The notes beneath the pieces were generated by a model. The model was not told where the DNA came from, did no database searches, and was given only the letters and a program-made list of their open reading frames with translations. From Nemertoderma westbladi (Eukaryota; Xenacoelomorpha; Nemertodermatida; Nemertodermatidae), in contig JAUCBJ010001797.1 of NCBI GenBank assembly GCA_032718475.1, forward strand, positions 1-33,339: DNA of 33,339 nt, written 5' to 3'. Shown here in pieces: positions 30,875-33,339 of this stretch. A program made the position numbers and the translations under genes. Within the stretch, counting starts at the first letter, position 1. Every line of letters begins with the position of its first letter.

Positions 30875-31509
30875 GGGATAGAGTTCCGTATAGAACTACA
30901 TTTTTAAAACATATATCATTGTTACTATGGCAATGATGAAGAGTTCTAGAACTATAGAAAATCAATATATACTATTCTAGAACATAAATAAAATATAAAA
31001 TATGTTCTAGAACATATAGCTAGTTTTTTTTTTAATTTAAAATAGCGAGTAAATAAAAAAAAAAATTTTTTTTGCATTCGATTGCCTTTAATAATTCCTT
31101 GTATCCATTCAATTTTCCCTTACGTATCTGACGTCTCCACAAGTATTCGGTAAGTTTTTCACATAATTTCTCTTGATAGGCATTGCACTCCTTGCACCAT
31201 GCTCTTGCGTCATAAATATTTCTAATTTTTAGCCTTACCTTTCTTTTAATCGCTTTGAGTTGACCTTTACTCTTTACATATTTACTGCTGTTTATTTACC
31301 GACTGCTGTTATACATTAAAATTTTTTTTTTATTACTAGCTATTTTAAATTTAAAAAATTACTAGCTATAATAATGTTCTAGAACAATAATTTTTCTATT
31401 TTATTTTTGTTATAGAATAGTGTATATTATATATTTTTTGTTCTAGAAGCTGTTGCCATGGTAACAATGATTTATGTTATAAAAATGTAGTTCTATAAGG
31501 AACTGTTAC
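30875..31509. mobile_element. Foldback element A, 635 bp
   Basis: Inverted arms of about 200 bp (30875 to about 31075, and about 31310-31509) share AGTTCC, ATAGAACTACATTTTTA, ATCATTGTTAC and ATGTTCTAGAACA-type blocks. The ends read GGGATAGAGTTCC on the left and, inverted, GTAACAGTTCC on the right. It is flanked by an exact 8-bp duplication ATTTTTTT (30867-30874 and 31510-31517), though a T-run makes this less decisive. A central 240-bp segment of different composition contains an open frame. It is non-autonomous. Confidence 0.75.
31032..31294 (-). other. Open frame captured in foldback element A
   Basis: The loop of element A is open for about 87 codons on the minus strand, with no ATG. It is protein-like: DARAWCKECNAYQEKLCEKL, then WRRQIRKGKLNGYKELLKAI. 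It is richer in GC than the arms. No family is recognised. It could be an exon fragment picked up by the transposon. An internal GTAAGG...TTAG could also be a tiny unspliced intron. Confidence 0.35.
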
Positions 31510-31517
31510 ATTTTTTT

Positions 31518-31952
31518 GTTCTAGAATATTTGTTGCTCGAATTTGCAATTATTATTAGCAATTTTGTAATTTTTTTAACATCAGATACACGATATCTCCT
31601 GGAATATAGTGTCGTTATTCAGGTACCTGCATGCACACCCACCCCCCCCCCCAAATTTTTCAACAAATGTTGATGAGATTGCATGGAAATTGAAACAGAA
31701 ATAGTTTCTTTCACCTCCCTCCTCCTTTTTGGGACAGCCAGAACTTTTATTTTTCCTTTCTTTATTTTGCTACAAGCGTTTTAAAAGGTGTCTCCGTTGG
31801 GCACTAGTATAGCTTGTGTTACCATTTTTGAAAATTTAAAAATACGGAAGTTTTTGCATTTGTGTTATTGGTAAGTGTGCTAGAACTTAGTAGATATGTT
31901 TTTTATGGTAGCTAGTGTTTTTTTTACTAGCTAGTATATTTTGAAATTATAT
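31518..31952. other. Gene-free spacer with poly-C tract
   Basis: It contains a poly-C run near 31640-31652 and no ORF. From about 31875 it matches 32240-32330 directly, as part of the split repeat described for element B. Confidence 0.5.
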
Positions 31953-31960
31953 AAAAAATG

Positions 31961-32633
31961 GGCTAGAGTTCCGTATGCAGTCGCATTTGAAATTTTGATA
32001 ATTAATTAATGAAATTATGTACTTTTTGCATAGTAATATTACCACCGATTTCATTGCACCATTTTTCAAAAAAATATTGTGTTTAGAACATTAACTAATC
32101 GACTAGCTAGTTATTTTTTGTTTTAATTTTTTGATACATGATTTATTATATATTAGGCCCTACATTTTTTTTTAAATTTAGAAAAATACTGCATTTTTTT
32201 GTGTTCTATAGAACATTAGCATATAGAATATATAAAACATATAGAACATTATTTACCATGTTTTTTTATGGTAGCTAGTGTTTTTTTTACTAGCTACAGT
32301 AGTATCTTTTGTAATTTAAAAAAAATGTGAAAACATTGATATTTCAGGTTTAAACTTTTGCAGAATATATTATTGACCAAAAATATTGACGGTATTATAG
32401 CAGTTTACATTTTTTGCATGGTAACAATGATTTATGTTATAAAAATGTAGATTTTTTTTAATTTCTAGCCATTTTAAAAATGAAAATGACTAGCTATATG
32501 TTCTAGAACATTGTATATTTTTTATGATCTAGAATAGTGTACAATAAATATGTTTTGTTCTAGAACTCTACATTGTTGCCCTGGTAACAATGATTTCTAT
32601 TTTAATAATGCGACTGCATACGGAACTGTTCCC
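31961..32633. mobile_element. Foldback element B, 673 bp, inserted in a sibling repeat
   Basis: The ends share the perfect inverted 21-bp block at 31967-31987 and 32607-32627 (AGTTCCGTATGCAGTCGCAT plus T), close to the end of element A. The flanks are AAAAAATG at 31953-31960 and 32634-32641. An uninterrupted copy of the target region is present inside the element itself (32240-32413) and shows the empty-site order AAAAAATG then TGAAAACATTG. That confirms the insertion point. The right arm (about 32470-32630) is homologous to the arms of element A. No ORF is present. Confidence 0.78.
32240..32413. repeat. Intact copy of the repeat split by element B
   Basis: Its first half matches 31875-31960 and its second half (TGAAAACATTGATATTTCAG and about 70 further bases) matches 32640-32722. 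The other copy is cut exactly where element B sits. Confidence 0.8.
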
Positions 32634-32722
32634 AAAAAATGTGAAAACATTGATATTTCAGGTTTAAACTGTTGCAGAATATATTAATGACCAAAAATAT
32701 TGATGATGATATTATAACAGTC

Positions 32723-33008
32723 TACATAGTGTATTGTACATTTTCAGTACTGCAGTACTCTGAGCAGTTTAGTTAAGTTACTAAATTCTGGTGTACCGGT
32801 ACCGTAGCTGACAGCTATGTGCAATATGGATGATTTGTTATAACATTATATGAATATTAACTGTGCATGGTGACGAAGGCAACTGTGGCATGTCAAATTT
32901 GTGGACATATTTTAGTGCAGCGAGACGAGGAAAGCATGATTCAGACAACGAACTAGTGTATGGTTCTTGTTTCCAAAGTTCTGCTAATACTATTTCGAAT
33001 AGGCCTAG
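32723..33008. other. Spacer before right-edge ORF
   Basis: The stretch includes TACTGCAGTA and GTACCGGTACCG palindromes. Short open frames (one from ATG 32867 with CQICGH) end early and cannot be tied to a family. Confidence 0.4.
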
Positions 33009-33339
33009 CGATTGTGGCTACACTATCTGGCTACAATTGGTGAGATCAGTGAGTTGTTGGATCTCAAGTTGGCAAGATTGAAGGATGACTTTCGGGAAGA
33101 TTTAAAAACAGAGTTAATGGCTGAGTTGTCATCTTCTCTGAATGAGGAACTAGGTAGCAAAGTTGTACAGATAAGGAACGAATTAGATGGGGTTAAGAAA
33201 GAGCTCCAAACTTGTCACGAGATAATTCGACTGCAGCAAAAATTCGTGGAATCTATTGATTCTTGTCATCTCATAGCGCTCAGACTCGATGAACAAGTCG
33301 ACATTCTGGGTGAAAGTGACGATGCTAAAGACGTAAATG
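33009..33339 (+). CDS. Coiled-coil ORF, runs out of window
   Basis: From the codon after a TAG at 33006, the frame stays open to the window edge, encoding at least 110 residues. The sequence has heptad-like Leu spacing with many Lys/Glu (for example LLDLKLARLKDDF, ELSSSLNEELGSK, GVKKELQTCHEIIRLQQKF), so a coiled coil is likely. The first ATG in frame is in LKTELMAEL. Such stretches are typical of LINE ORF1 proteins but also of many cellular proteins. No diagnostic motif is seen before the edge, so identity is open. Confidence 0.45.

Overview
This window is AT-rich nuclear DNA from an animal. The best guess is a marine invertebrate deuterostome, such as an echinoderm (perhaps a crinoid) or a hemichordate. 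That guess rests on the animal families present (mL42, TP53I3, a membrane fibrinogen-domain protein, Ty3/Gypsy and P-type transposons) and on the many copies of the palindrome TAGGCCTA. No marker gene fixes the species.

Layout. 1-466 is gene-free. 467-14920 is one satellite array of a 33-38 bp unit carrying the E-box CACGTG. It is split by a complete, apparently very young Ty3/Gypsy LTR retrotransposon at 5420-10518 (identical 221-bp LTRs, 5-bp target duplication, one unbroken 1484-codon gag-pol ORF). 15502-16366 is a 22-bp satellite. 16752-17219 is a third tandem repeat of about 65-79 bp, ending in a 20-bp palindrome. 18850-19121 holds the frameshifted 3' end of a LINE ORF2.

The host-gene part is short. 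It consists of mitochondrial ribosomal protein mL42 (19784-20323) and a TP53I3/PIG3-type quinone oxidoreductase (22025-23038). Both are uninterrupted single coding exons on the + strand, with a 406-bp hAT-like MITE between them. On the minus strand, 29724-30673 encodes a type II membrane protein with a fibrinogen C-terminal domain, broken by one frame change and lacking a visible start codon.

23266-29134 is a P-superfamily DNA transposon with 131-bp terminal inverted repeats (about 97% identical) and a 7-8 bp target duplication. Its transposase has a THAP zinc finger split by a phase-matched intron, an RNase-H-like core and the P-type C-terminal motif. Two frame changes may inactivate it. Inside its first intron sits a 1130-bp foldback element with perfect 31-bp ends and a 9-bp target duplication. 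Two smaller foldback elements with related arms lie at 30875-31509 and 31961-32633. The first encloses an unrelated open frame. The second is inserted into a sibling copy of its own internal sequence. The right edge carries a coiled-coil ORF that runs out of the window.

Overall this is a repeat-dominated, nested-transposon region with two compact housekeeping genes. No operon-like or coordinated system is apparent.
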